Source of the DNA: an uncultured Cytophagales bacterium
GTDB taxonomy: Bacteria; Bacteroidota; Bacteroidia; Cytophagales; Thermonemataceae
Direction of reading: 5' to 3'
Length of the DNA: 64,000 nucleotides
NCBI GenBank assembly: GCA_938002655.1
Contig: CALLAC010000003.1
Coordinates: 1-64,000 of the forward strand
Shown: piece after piece, positions 53,930 through 62,506 of the stretch
How positions within the stretch are numbered: the stretch's first letter is position 1
Layout: the number at the start of each line of letters is the position of its first letter
Made by a program: the position numbers and the translations under genes
The notes under the pieces: generated by a model
Database searches by the model: none
The model's input: only the letters and a program-made list of their open reading frames with translations
Told to the model about the DNA's origin: nothing

Positions 53930-54004
53930 TGGAGTTTGAGGGATTCGAACCCCCGACCCTCTGCTTGTAAGGCAGATGCTCTGAACCAGCTGAGCTAAAA
54001 CTCC
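53930..54004 (-). tRNA. tRNA-Val (anticodon TAC)
   Basis: A complete cloverleaf on the minus strand: acceptor GGAGTTT/AAACTCC, D-arm TAGCTCAGCTGGTTCAGAGC, anticodon stem TCTGC/GCAGA around loop CTTACAA, and T-arm GGGGGTTCGAATCCCTC. The anticodon TAC reads valine codons. The CCA end is not encoded. It has its own promoter and a strong terminator. Confidence 0.97.
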
Positions 54005-54023
54005 TTTTGTCTGTTTGCGATTG

Positions 54024-54055
54024 CAAATATTCCACTTTTTTTTATGAGTTCCAAA
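54024..54055 (-). promoter_or_regulatory. Promoter of tRNA-Val
   Basis: On the minus strand TTTG (54052-54055), 20 bp, then AATATTTG (54024-54031), one base from TAnnTTTG, 19 bp before the tRNA 5' end. Confidence 0.55.
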
Positions 54056-54104
54056 TTTTTTCCAAAAAAATCTTTTATTTTTTTGTATATTCTTGGAAAT
54101 GAGG

Positions 54105-55103
54105 CTACCAGCGAATAAGTGCAGAAGCCCAAGTGAAGCCACTACCAAATGCGGCAAGGCAAACCAAATCTCCTGCTTTAATCCGTCCTTGTTCATAAGC
54201 CTCGCAAAGAGCTATAGGAATAGAAGCCGCCGTAGTATTGCCGTATTTTTCAATATTGCTTACAATTTTTTCATCAGGTAAATTCATTACTTGCTGAATA
54301 TGTTTAGTAATGCGTAAATTGGCTTGATGCGGTACCAACAAGTCTAGATCAGCTTCGGTATAGCCGTTGGCTTGCAGAGCCTCACGAATTACTTCGGGAA
54401 AACGTTGCACTGCATGTTTGAAAACAGCTTGCCCCTGCATAAATGGCAAATGCTTACCTTCTTCTATCATAGTAGGCCAAATACGTTGTTTGAACCTACC
54501 GCCGGGGTGCTCAAGCATCAAGTCTTCTGCGTACTTTCCTTGCGAATGCAAATGTGTAGAAAGTATACAATTTTCGGGATGAGTACTTGCCTGCAATACT
54601 ACTGCCCCTGCCCCATCTCCGAAAAGTACAGCAAAGTTTCGGTTGCGGGTACTTAACTCTAAAATATTAGACTGAATTTCCGAGCCTACTACCAAAATAT
54701 TTTTATACATTCCTGTTTTGATGTACTGGTCGGCAATGGAGAGCCCGTAAATAAAACCCGAACATTGAGCCCTCACATCAATTGCTCCAATTTCTCGAAA
54801 AGGTAGCATTCTTTGTAAAAGTACACCTGAACCAGGAAAGTGGTAATCGGGGTTCAAAGTAGCCAGTACAATCAAATCTATATCTTGGGCTTGCAGACCT
54901 GCTCTTTGTAAGGCTATTTTAGAAGCTTCTGCCGCCATTGTGGCAGTGGTATCTTTTCCCTCTGTAAAAAAACGTCTTTCTTGAATACCCGAACGCTCTC
55001 TAATCCACTCGTTAGAGGTATCCATCAGTTTTTCTAAATCAAAGTTTGTAACAACATTTTCAGGTACATAGTATCCTAGCCCTGTAATTTTGGAATAATA
55101 CAT
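54105..55103 (-). CDS. fabH: 3-oxoacyl-ACP synthase III
   Basis: Starts fatty acid chains by condensing acyl-CoA with malonyl-ACP. The catalytic triad is visible: cysteine in DVRAQCSGFIYGL (about residue 113), histidine in VPHQANLRI (about 258), asparagine in YGNTTAASIPIAL (about 288). Length 332 is normal. rpmF and plsX, frequent partners, are not adjacent. It precedes tRNA-Val on the same strand with a 100-bp gap that contains the tRNA promoter. Confidence 0.97.
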   Translation of the reverse strand: MYYSKITGLGYYVPENVVTNFDLEKLMDTSNEWIRERSGIQERRFFTEGKDTTATMAAEASKIALQRAGLQAQDIDLIVLATLNPDYHFPGSGVLLQRMLPFREIGAIDVRAQCSGFIYGLSIADQYIKTGMYKNILVVGSEIQSNILELSTRNRNFAVLFGDGAGAVVLQASTHPENCILSTHLHSQGKYAEDLMLEHPGGRFKQRIWPTMIEEGKHLPFMQGQAVFKHAVQRFPEVIREALQANGYTEADLDLLVPHQANLRITKHIQQVMNLPDEKIVSNIEKYGNTTAASIPIALCEAYEQGRIKAGDLVCLAAFGSGFTWASALIRW

Positions 55104-55251
55104 AAAAAGTTTTTTTTGCGTTGAAAATGATAGATGGGCAAAAATAATAAATTATTAAAAAAATCATACCAAATATTTGAAAAGTTCTACATCAAATTTA
55201 CTCAAAATACTAATGCTTTGATATTTCTTTTTCTAATTGGCTTTTTTCTTG

Positions 55252-55259
55252 TATTTTTG
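55252..55259 (+). promoter_or_regulatory. Putative -7 element of dusB
   Basis: TATTTTTG, 16 bp before the dusB ATG at 55276. If real, the upstream in-frame ATG at 55237 cannot be the start. Confidence 0.4.
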
Positions 55260-55275
55260 TGTAAAATTTTTAAAA

Positions 55276-56262
55276 ATGGTAAAAATTGGACAAATAGAGT
55301 TAGGAGAGTTTCCTTTACTTTTAGCTCCTATGGAAGACGTTTCCGACCCTCCTTTTCGAGCTGTATGTAAAGCAGGCGGGGCAGATTTGATGTATACTGA
55401 ATTTATTTCTTCCGAAGGATTGATACGAGATGCTATAAAAAGCAAGCAGAAATTAGATATTTTTGAATACGAACGCCCTATCGGCATACAATTGTTTGGC
55501 TCAAATATCGAAACAATGCGAATATCTGCACAAATAGCTACCCAAGCTAACCCTGATTTGATAGATATTAACTATGGCTGTCCTGTGAAACAAGTGGCTT
55601 GTAAAGGAGCAGGAGCTGCACTATTGCAAGACATTCCTAAGATGGTCAGAATGACAGAGGCAGTGGTCAAAGCAACACATTTACCCGTAACTGTCAAGAC
55701 GCGTTTAGGTTGGGACGAAAACACTAAAAATATTGAAGAAGTTGCTGAAAGATTACAAGATGTTGGTATTCAAGCTCTTACTATACACGGCAGAACACGC
55801 ATCCAAATGTATAAAGGTGAAGCAGATTGGACGCTCATCGGCAAGGTAAAAGAAAATCCACGTATCAAAATTCCTATTTTTGGAAATGGTGATATTGATA
55901 GCCCTCAAAAAGCCTTTGCCTATAAAAATCGTTATGGTGTAGATGGTATTATGATAGGCAGAGCCTCGATTGGTTATCCTTGGATTTTCCGTGAAATCAA
56001 GCATTTCTTACAAACAGGCGAGCTATTGCCTCCACCAACTATTGAAGAACGCATAAAAACCTGCCTCACACATCTGCAGTTTTCAGTAAAATGGAAGGGA
56101 GAACGCTTAGGAATTTTGGAAATGCGTAGGCATTATGCCAGCTACTTTAAAGGATTTGAAAACTTCAAATCTTTCAGAATGAGATTAGTACAAGCAGATA
56201 CAGAATCAGAAATTATACATATTCTTGATGAGATAGAGCAATTTTATACAACACTCGCATAA
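55276..56262 (+). CDS. dusB: tRNA-dihydrouridine synthase
   Basis: FMN-dependent enzyme reducing uridines in tRNA D-loops. Visible motifs: LAPMEDVSDPPFRAV near the N-terminus, DINYGCPVKQV with the catalytic cysteine (about residue 97), VKTRLGWD, and GNGDIDSPQKA, IMIGRASIGYPWIF for flavin phosphate binding. Length 328 fits the DusB type. The start at 55276 gives MVKIGQIELGEFPLLL and follows a -7 box; an upstream in-frame ATG would add a hydrophobic tail. Monocistronic. Confidence 0.94.
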   Translation: MVKIGQIELGEFPLLLAPMEDVSDPPFRAVCKAGGADLMYTEFISSEGLIRDAIKSKQKLDIFEYERPIGIQLFGSNIETMRISAQIATQANPDLIDINYGCPVKQVACKGAGAALLQDIPKMVRMTEAVVKATHLPVTVKTRLGWDENTKNIEEVAERLQDVGIQALTIHGRTRIQMYKGEADWTLIGKVKENPRIKIPIFGNGDIDSPQKAFAYKNRYGVDGIMIGRASIGYPWIFREIKHFLQTGELLPPPTIEERIKTCLTHLQFSVKWKGERLGILEMRRHYASYFKGFENFKSFRMRLVQADTESEIIHILDEIEQFYTTLA

Positions 56263-56397
56263 CAAAAAGTCTCATTTTTACGTTATTATGAAAAAAATAA
56301 AATATATTCAATATCGTACACAGTTTATCATCTTATTTTGTGGCAAGATATTTGAATGTATTTTATTGGTAAGTTTTAGTAAAAGTTTAAAGATACA

Positions 56398-56430
56398 AAA
56401 AAGGCAAATCTTTATAAGGTTTGCTTTTTT
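56398..56430 (+). terminator. Probable terminator of dusB
   Basis: GCAAA (56404-56408) pairs with TTTGC (56420-56424), and beyond a bulged G a run of A pairs with the terminal T-run (56425-56430). It is 135 bp after the dusB stop. Confidence 0.5.
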
Positions 56431-56440
56431 AAGTATTACC

Positions 56441-56455
56441 AAACCTGTGAGGTTT
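56441..56455. repeat. Short palindrome AAACCTGTGAGGTTT
   Basis: A perfect inverted repeat AAACCT-GTG-AGGTTT. A degenerate relative, AAACCTGTAAGATTT, occurs at 51901-51915, so it may be a dispersed short repeat of the genome. Confidence 0.4.
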
Positions 56456-56587
56456 AAGAAACTGGCTAAAATTGATATACCAAGTCTTTTTTTCCGTAAA
56501 ATCAAGATAGTTTCGCGTCATCAGGTTTTTGAAATTCCGATTGATTTTTCTTTTTTGTAGATAGGAAAATAAAGTATTTTCTTTCTT

Positions 56588-56893
56588 ATGGGCATAATTT
56601 ATACGCCTGCACTTTTTCGCTTTCTTTTGCTTTCTGAAAATTTTACTATCTCAAAAGACTGCTATACGCTACTTGCTGGCGATATTTTACAAATGAGCTA
56701 TCCTACACAGTCTTTGAGGCGTTGGGTTATCAGAGCCAAGCAGTTTTTACTGAAAGTCTTTCCTACTTTGCTAAAAATCAAGCCTAATGCGTACGTCGTC
56801 TTGACTGCTAGCGATAAAGAATTTTATAACAAAGTTTATTCTTTGAGCAGGGTATTTATTAGCTCATTGAATTCTTGTCGCCAAGTTTTGTAG
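56588..56893 (+). CDS. Doubtful 101-residue open frame
   Basis: An open frame from ATG 56588 encodes a basic, hydrophobic peptide (LFRFLLLSENFTISKDCYTL, later LLKIKPNAYVVLTASDKEFY). No family is recognised. Its 3' end runs 58 bp into the convergent TlpA-like gene, which argues against it. It may be a gene remnant or chance. Confidence 0.2.
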   Translation: MGIIYTPALFRFLLLSENFTISKDCYTLLAGDILQMSYPTQSLRRWVIRAKQFLLKVFPTLLKIKPNAYVVLTASDKEFYNKVYSLSRVFISSLNSCRQVL

Positions 56894-58044
56894 TATTCGC
56901 CCGTACTTGGTCCTGAAAAACCAGTGTGAATTTTACGAACTTTACCTTTTTTATCTATAAAAATAGTAGTAGGGTAGGAAAAAATGCCATTGAGCATAGG
57001 GAGTGTTTTTTCGGCTATATCTTTTTCATTCGTACCTGCAATTAGAAAATCATATTCTACATTAAAGCGTTTTACGACTTTTTCCACCATTTTTTTTGCA
57101 TATTCAAAATCAGCTTTGCGTTCATATGCCAAAGCGATAATAGCAACAGGTTTTTTCTTATTTTTGCGATACCATTCGGCAAGGAAAGCGGTTTCATCGA
57201 TGCAATTGGGACACCAAGAGCCAAAAATTTGTAAAATCACCACTTTATTTTGGTATTTTTCGTCTGTAAGTGAAACTTTTTTGCCCGAAAGGTCAGGAAA
57301 GCTAAATTCAATTTTATCATAGCCTTCTTTGAGATAAGTAATTTTGGAAGCATCGGGCAGAGTAGCATTTTCATTTCGGCGGGCTATCCAAGTAGCTTGT
57401 TTATTCATCGCCGACCAAAACTCGCCTTTGAGTTCATTATTTTCAAAATTTGCTTTGAAAAGAAAGGCAAAAGCCCCATCAAAAGTAGAAAGGTAAAGAC
57501 TGTTGTTCATTACTTCTCCTTCCAGAAATCGGTAATCACCTGTGGTAGTGAGAAAAGTGCCTGTTATCTTGCTTGTTTTGGTATCGTGCTTGAAAAGAGC
57601 TATGGCAGGGTAGGTTCTACCTTCCGAATTGGTAAAACTCACTTCCCATTTGCCCGAAAAATCTATTTGCGAAGGTTTATTTTCAGCAAAGAAGCGATAT
57701 TTTTCGCCAAAATAGGCTTTTAAAGGCTGTGAAGTTTGGTTGTAGTGACGTTTGTAAGCACCTCTCATTTGTTTACCTTCCAGACGCAAAGCCAAACAGG
57801 CATCAAAAGTATTCATCGGTACAAAAATAGAATCTTTGCCTTCGGAAACCAGCACTTCGTCAAAATCAATGCTTTCGTCAGCATTGTGTATGCGAAGTAA
57901 AAATTTTTGATTTTTTTGTAAAATTTCGGCGTTGAAAGGTATACCTCCGCCTGCATTTTCTAGAACAAAACGCCAAGTACCTGTGGGCAAATTTTGAGAA
58001 AAAAGCGTGATAGGTAAAAGAAAAATCCAAAACACTCGTTTCAT
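56836..58044 (-). CDS. TlpA-like thioredoxin-fold protein
   Basis: A 402-residue exported protein with a signal peptide (MKRVFWIFLLPITLFSQ). Residues 20-240 are a beta-rich domain (GTWRFVLENAGGGIPFNAEI, SGKWEVSFTN). Residues 265-400 form a TlpA/ResA-type redoxin domain with active site FGSWCPNC, followed by FLAEWYRKNKKKPVAIIALAYE and the cis-proline region SYPTTIFIDKKGKV. It likely acts as a periplasmic thiol-disulfide oxidoreductase; the partner is unknown. The ATG 58044 starts the signal peptide; the open frame runs to 58179. Confidence 0.9.
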   Translation of the reverse strand: MKRVFWIFLLPITLFSQNLPTGTWRFVLENAGGGIPFNAEILQKNQKFLLRIHNADESIDFDEVLVSEGKDSIFVPMNTFDACLALRLEGKQMRGAYKRHYNQTSQPLKAYFGEKYRFFAENKPSQIDFSGKWEVSFTNSEGRTYPAIALFKHDTKTSKITGTFLTTTGDYRFLEGEVMNNSLYLSTFDGAFAFLFKANFENNELKGEFWSAMNKQATWIARRNENATLPDASKITYLKEGYDKIEFSFPDLSGKKVSLTDEKYQNKVVILQIFGSWCPNCIDETAFLAEWYRKNKKKPVAIIALAYERKADFEYAKKMVEKVVKRFNVEYDFLIAGTNEKDIAEKTLPMLNGIFSYPTTIFIDKKGKVRKIHTGFSGPSTGEYYKTWRQEFNELINTLLKE

Positions 58045-58194
58045 AAGTAATTTTTTGTGCAATTTACGAAAATTTACTGCAGAAAGCTGAAAAAAGCGTT
58101 TTGTTTTTTCTGAAAGCCTTTCTAAATTGCAAAACTTTTCTTGGTAAGAAAGATTAACATACTCACTGATAACCAACAAAGCACAAACTCAGCT

Positions 58195-59169
58195 ATGGCA
58201 AGAATTTTAACAGGCATTCAGAGTTCGGGCAGACCGCACTTGGGCAATCTCTTGGGGGCAATTTTACCTGCTATTGAAATGTCTAAAAATCCGGTGAATG
58301 AGTCTTTTTTCTTCATTGCTGATTTTCATTCGCTTACTACTATCAAAAATGCACAAGAACGCATTCAGAACACGCAAGCCATAGCGGCGGCTTGGTTGGC
58401 TTTTGGCTTTGATACGGAAAAAAACTACTTTTATCGCCAATCGCGAATTCCCGAAGTCTGCGAACTGACTTGGTATTTGAATTGCTTTACGCCTTATCCG
58501 ATGCTCGCCAATGCTCATTCTTTCAAAGATAAATCCGAAAACCTTGCAGATGTAAATGCAGGTCTTTTTGATTATCCTGTGCTTATGGCGGCGGATATTT
58601 TGCTTTACGATGCCGAGTTTGTTCCCGTAGGCAAAGACCAACAGCAACATCTGGAAATTACTCGCGATATTGCCCAAAAAGTGAATTTCCATTATCAAGA
58701 AGAGATTTTTGTTATCCCCGAAGCACAAATCAATGAATCTGTAATGACTATCCCGGGAACAGACGGCAGAAAAATGAGTAAATCGTACAATAATTACATT
58801 GATATTTTTCTGCCCAGCAGAGAACTTAAAAAGCAAATCGCTAAAATTGTAACTGATGCCACACCCCTTGAAGCCCCCAAAAATCCCGACACCTGCAATG
58901 TTTTCAAGATTTATACCCTACTTGCCTCACCCAGCGAAATAGAGCAAATGCGTCAGAACTACCTAAAAGGTGGCTATGGCTACGGACACGCCAAACAAGC
59001 CCTACAAGAACTGATTGAAAGAAAATTTCAATCAGAAAGAGAACGATTTAATGAGTTCATACAAAACCCCGAACTTTTAGAAAAAATCTTGCAAAAAGGT
59101 GAAGCTAAAGCCCGTGAAGTAGCTCATCAAACGCTTCAAAGAGTACGAAAAGTAATGGGATTTGCATAA
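58195..59169 (+). CDS. trpS: Tryptophanyl-tRNA synthetase
   Basis: Charges tRNA-Trp. The HIGH-like motif is GRPHLGNLLGAI, the KMSKS loop is GRKMSKSYNN, and GKDQQQHLEITRDIA is diagnostic for TrpRS. The start at 58195 gives MARILTGIQSSG, the standard N-terminus; 18 extra upstream codons are unlikely. Length 324 is normal. purN follows after 3 bp and batA overlaps purN, so the three form an operon. Confidence 0.97.
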   Translation: MARILTGIQSSGRPHLGNLLGAILPAIEMSKNPVNESFFFIADFHSLTTIKNAQERIQNTQAIAAAWLAFGFDTEKNYFYRQSRIPEVCELTWYLNCFTPYPMLANAHSFKDKSENLADVNAGLFDYPVLMAADILLYDAEFVPVGKDQQQHLEITRDIAQKVNFHYQEEIFVIPEAQINESVMTIPGTDGRKMSKSYNNYIDIFLPSRELKKQIAKIVTDATPLEAPKNPDTCNVFKIYTLLASPSEIEQMRQNYLKGGYGYGHAKQALQELIERKFQSERERFNEFIQNPELLEKILQKGEAKAREVAHQTLQRVRKVMGFA

Positions 59170-59172
59170 GTT

Positions 59173-59772
59173 ATGAAAAAAAAAGCATCGAGTAAGCAAA
59201 GATTAGCTATTTTTGCTTCGGGAAATGGGAGCAATGCAGAAAATATTATTCGCTACTTTCAACAGCATCCTGTTATTGAGGTAGCCTGTGTGCTTTCCAA
59301 CAAAGCTGATGCGTACGTTTTAAAACGAACGAAAAATTATCAAATTCCTTCTTACACTTTTGGGAAAGCAGATTTTTACGAGAATGGAAAAGTTTTGCAA
59401 ATTTTGCAAAATGAAAAAATTGATTGGATAATCCTTGCAGGCTTTTTGTGGCTTGTGCCAGAAAGCATTTTGAAGGCTTTCCCCAACAAAATTATCAACA
59501 TTCACCCTGCTTTGCTTCCTAAATATGGCGGAAAAGGAATGTACGGCAACCGAGTGCATCAAGCAGTTTGGGAAAATAAAGAAACGGAAACGGGCATTAC
59601 TATTCATTTTGCGAATGCTCACTACGACGAGGGGCAAGTGATTTTTCAGGCAAAGACACCTATTTTTCCCGAAGATACCCCCGAAAGCATAGCTCAAAAA
59701 GTACATAGTTTGGAATACGAGCATTTTCCAAAGATGATTGAGCAAACCATCTTGGCAAGCCAAAGCGTATGA
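59173..59772 (+). CDS. purN: Phosphoribosylglycinamide formyltransferase
   Basis: Transfers a formyl group from 10-formyltetrahydrofolate to GAR in purine synthesis. FASGNGSNAENI binds the phosphate; INIHPALLPKYGG contains the catalytic Asn and His; HYDEGQVIFQ contains the catalytic Asp. Length 199 is normal. It lies 3 bp after trpS and its stop overlaps the batA ATG by 4 bp. purH is 43 kb away in the window. Confidence 0.97.
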   Translation: MKKKASSKQRLAIFASGNGSNAENIIRYFQQHPVIEVACVLSNKADAYVLKRTKNYQIPSYTFGKADFYENGKVLQILQNEKIDWIILAGFLWLVPESILKAFPNKIINIHPALLPKYGGKGMYGNRVHQAVWENKETETGITIHFANAHYDEGQVIFQAKTPIFPEDTPESIAQKVHSLEYEHFPKMIEQTILASQSV

Positions 59773-60833
59773 TTTTCCTTTTTCTCATAGAAACCGAAGG
59801 TTGGTACCGTTTGGAGCATTTTTTGCCCCAAACCTTTCGTGGATATATATGGGAAAATTCGTTTTGGCTCTTTGCAATGCCTTTTGCTTTGTTGCTTTTC
59901 TTGTTGCGTTGGTTTTTGGCATTGCCTACTCGGCAAAAGTTAGTTGTAATCTTACCCGCCGATACTCGAAAGCTCCAAAAAGGCACTTTTTTGCGTTTTG
60001 TTCCTGATGTAGTTTTGTTGTTGGCAGTTTGGCTTGTGATGTTGGCACTGGCTCGTCCGCAGAAAGTAAATGAAAAAGTACAACGCTATGCCGAAGGTAT
60101 TGATATAATGCTTGCCATAGATATTTCAGAATCAATGCTTTACGAAGATTACAGCCCCAACCGTTTGCAAGCGGCTTTACAAGTAGCCCAAAACTTTATC
60201 AGAACTCGTTTATATGAAGACAGAATCGGTGTAGTGGTCTTTTCAGGAGAGGCTTTCACGCTTGTTCCGCTCACTACCGACTACGAACTTTTGGAAAAAT
60301 TTCTCAATCAAGAAATCAAAGGCAAAATGACAGAAGCCGAAGGAACAGCTCTCGGCGATGCTCTGGCAGTCTGCATAAACCGACTTTCGCAAAGCAAAGC
60401 CAAATCCAAAGTAGTACTACTTATTAGCGATGGTGATAGCAATACAGGCAAAGTTTCACCTATTGAGGCATCTCAGATTGCTCGAAAAGAACAAATTAAG
60501 GTTTACAGCATCATTACGGCAAGTTATGCGGCACAAGTACCTTTCGGAAAAGATGCTTTCGGAAAGCCACAGATGTACGAAAATGCGATAGACGAGCAAA
60601 TAATGCGAACAATTGCCCAAAATACGCAAGGCGAATTTTTTAGGGCTGAAAACACGCAAATGCTGGAAAAAACGCTCAACAAAATTTCGGCTATGGAAAA
60701 ATCGGAAATTATGGAAGTTCGTTACTTGCAAGCCAAAGATTTTTATCGCATCTACCTGATTTGGGCAATGATTTTTTGGCTCATTTGGCTTGCTTTGAAA
60801 CTTACTTTTATGAACAATGGTCTGAAAGATTAA
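59769..60833 (+). CDS. batA: Aerotolerance protein BatA-like, VWA domain
   Basis: A 354-residue membrane protein. Two membrane segments (about 33-50 and 76-95) flank a cytoplasmic loop; the periplasmic von Willebrand A domain (about 108-300) has an intact MIDAS: DISES, a threonine in GTALGDAL, and SDGDSNTG. A third segment lies at the C-terminus (FYRIYLIWAMIFWLIWLAL). This layout is that of BatA of the Bacteroidota bat operon. The start overlaps purN by 4 bp. batB, batC and batD are absent; batE-like is 1.7 kb away on the other strand. The stop overlaps the fabG stop region. Confidence 0.88.
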   Translation: MIFLFLIETEGWYRLEHFLPQTFRGYIWENSFWLFAMPFALLLFLLRWFLALPTRQKLVVILPADTRKLQKGTFLRFVPDVVLLLAVWLVMLALARPQKVNEKVQRYAEGIDIMLAIDISESMLYEDYSPNRLQAALQVAQNFIRTRLYEDRIGVVVFSGEAFTLVPLTTDYELLEKFLNQEIKGKMTEAEGTALGDALAVCINRLSQSKAKSKVVLLISDGDSNTGKVSPIEASQIARKEQIKVYSIITASYAAQVPFGKDAFGKPQMYENAIDEQIMRTIAQNTQGEFFRAENTQMLEKTLNKISAMEKSEIMEVRYLQAKDFYRIYLIWAMIFWLIWLALKLTFMNNGLKD

Positions 60834-61576
60834 CCCAGTGTACCGCCTCCATCTACGATAATTGTTTGCCCTGTAACGAAATTTGCTTCATCAGAAACCA
60901 AGAAAGCACAGACATTTGCAATATCTTCGGGTTTGCCTATTCTACCCACAGGTATTCTCCTGATAAACTCCTGACGATATTCTTCTTTCACAGTAGCAAA
61001 CATATCAGTATCAATTACTCCCGGAGCTACAGCATTTACATTGATTTGATATTTTCCTAGCTCTCTTGCCCATGTCTTGGTAAGCCCGATAATTGCCGCT
61101 TTGGCGGCTACATAATTACTTTGTCCGAAATTTCCTGTAAAACCTACAATAGACGAAATACTGACAATTTTACCATATTTTTGTTCAATCATTATAGGGC
61201 TCACTACCCGTGTGCAGTTGAAAACCCCTGTCAGATTTACATCAATAACAGCTTGCCATTCTTCGGCAGTCATTTTCCGAAGGCTATTGTCGCGTATAAT
61301 ACCTGCATTGTTGATGAGAATATCAATTCTACTAAACTCTTTCAAGGTAGCCTCGCAAGCCTTTTCAACGCTTTGTAAATTACTTACATTCACGCCTGTA
61401 AAAGCTTTTACGACTTTTTCGGGTGTGCCATTGAGTTCTTGGGCGGTTTTTTCGGCAAGCGGGTTGATGTCCCAAATTACGCCTTTTGCCCCTTCATGCA
61501 AAAGTTTAGCAAGTATCGCCTTACCAATTCCTTTTGCTCCTCCTGTAACTACTGCAACCTTGTCTTTTAAACGCAT
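60830..61576 (-). CDS. fabG: 3-oxoacyl-ACP reductase FabG-like
   Basis: Short-chain dehydrogenase reducing 3-oxoacyl-ACP with NADPH. The cofactor motif is GGAKGIGKAI, followed by NNAGI; the catalytic Ser, Tyr and Lys are in SSIVGFTGNFGQSNYVAAKA (about residues 139-157). The C-terminal TGQTIIVDGGGTLG is typical. Length 248 is normal. Other SDR specificities, such as acetoacetyl-CoA reductase, cannot be ruled out. Its 3' end overlaps batA by 4 bp. The 207 bp upstream show no gene. Confidence 0.9.
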   Translation of the reverse strand: MRLKDKVAVVTGGAKGIGKAILAKLLHEGAKGVIWDINPLAEKTAQELNGTPEKVVKAFTGVNVSNLQSVEKACEATLKEFSRIDILINNAGIIRDNSLRKMTAEEWQAVIDVNLTGVFNCTRVVSPIMIEQKYGKIVSISSIVGFTGNFGQSNYVAAKAAIIGLTKTWARELGKYQINVNAVAPGVIDTDMFATVKEEYRQEFIRRIPVGRIGKPEDIANVCAFLVSDEANFVTGQTIIVDGGGTLG

Positions 61577-61783
61577 ACTGAAAGATTTTTCACTTCAACA
61601 AAAGGTAATTTCAAAATCAGCCTGTTATTGAAAGTAAGTTTATGGCAAAATAAAAGTGATTTTTCAAGATTTCCAAGATTTGATTTTTTAATTTTTCAAA
61701 TTCTGTTTCAGTCTAATTCAAAAGTACTGCAGAATGCTTGAATTTTCGCAATTTGGAACTTGCTCTTCGCAAACATTTTTTCG

Positions 61784-62431
61784 CTACACTTTTCGTCTTC
61801 TGAACAAATAGATTTTACTTTCGCTACCCGATAGTAGGCGTTTTATGTTTTTACGATGTGTAATAATGAGCAAAAATGCTAGCATACTGCTAAAAATCAC
61901 CAAAGTAGGATTGTTTTGCCTGAAGACAGGTACTGTTATCAAAAAAGTAGGAAAAGAAAAGCCTGCAATGATAGAGCCTAATGAAACATAGTGCGTAGCT
62001 ATTAACACCAACAAAAATACAAGTATAGAAAGTAATGCTACCTGTGGGTGCAAAGCAATGACCATTCCAAGAATAGTAGCCACCCCTTTGCCACCTTTGA
62101 AATTTACATAAATCGGGAAAATATGCCCAATAACGGCCAAAATACCGAAGGCAATTTGATAATAAATCAAATCGTAGGCAATGATATAGTCTAAATCTAA
62201 AAGCAAAGTAGCCAGGTGGGTGGCTAAAAAGCCTTTCAAAACATCAATCATAAGCACAAAAATACCTGCTTTTTTACCCAAAACCCTAAAAGTATTCGTA
62301 GCTCCTGCATTTTTGCTTCCATGTTCACGAATGTCAATATCGTAAAAACGTTTACCTATCCATACTGCGGTAGAAATAGAGCCTATCAGATAAGCCAAAA
62401 TACCTGCGATAATAATAGCGATTGTATCCAT
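61784..62431 (-). CDS. plsY: Acyl-phosphate glycerol-3-phosphate acyltransferase
   Basis: Integral membrane enzyme making lysophosphatidic acid from acyl phosphate. Conserved loops are visible: GSISTAVWIGK, HGSKNAGATNTFRVLGKKAG, GHIFPIYVNFKGGKGVAT and RHRKNIKRLLSG-like THRKNIKRLLSG. About five to seven membrane segments and 215 residues are typical. The PlsC-like enzyme at 17.8 kb could carry out the next step. It lies 75 bp after the batE-like gene on the same strand. Confidence 0.96.
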   Translation of the reverse strand: MDTIAIIIAGILAYLIGSISTAVWIGKRFYDIDIREHGSKNAGATNTFRVLGKKAGIFVLMIDVLKGFLATHLATLLLDLDYIIAYDLIYYQIAFGILAVIGHIFPIYVNFKGGKGVATILGMVIALHPQVALLSILVFLLVLIATHYVSLGSIIAGFSFPTFLITVPVFRQNNPTLVIFSSMLAFLLIITHRKNIKRLLSGSESKIYLFRRRKV

Positions 62432-62506
62432 TCTTGTTTTTGTTGTTTAATATTAAACCAATTTGAACAAAAAGTGAATGGCAAGTTAAATCAATTTTTT
62501 CTGAAA

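Larger units (their letters stand above)
56263..56835. other. Intergenic region after dusB, 573 bp
   Basis: No well-supported gene. A bulged terminator-like hairpin (56398-56430) and a short palindrome (56441-56455) lie within the 90-codon open frame 56288-56560, which argues against that frame. A second open frame (56588-56893) is listed separately. Confidence 0.5.

Noticed and set aside
53873-54196. 324-bp upstream extension of truB as one long reading frame
   Set aside because: It passes through the tRNA-Val gene and its terminator; the truB family N-terminus starts at 53872.
56288-56560. 90-codon open frame after dusB
   Set aside because: Contains the probable dusB terminator and a palindromic repeat; composition is Ile/Lys/Phe-rich as expected of non-coding AT-rich DNA.
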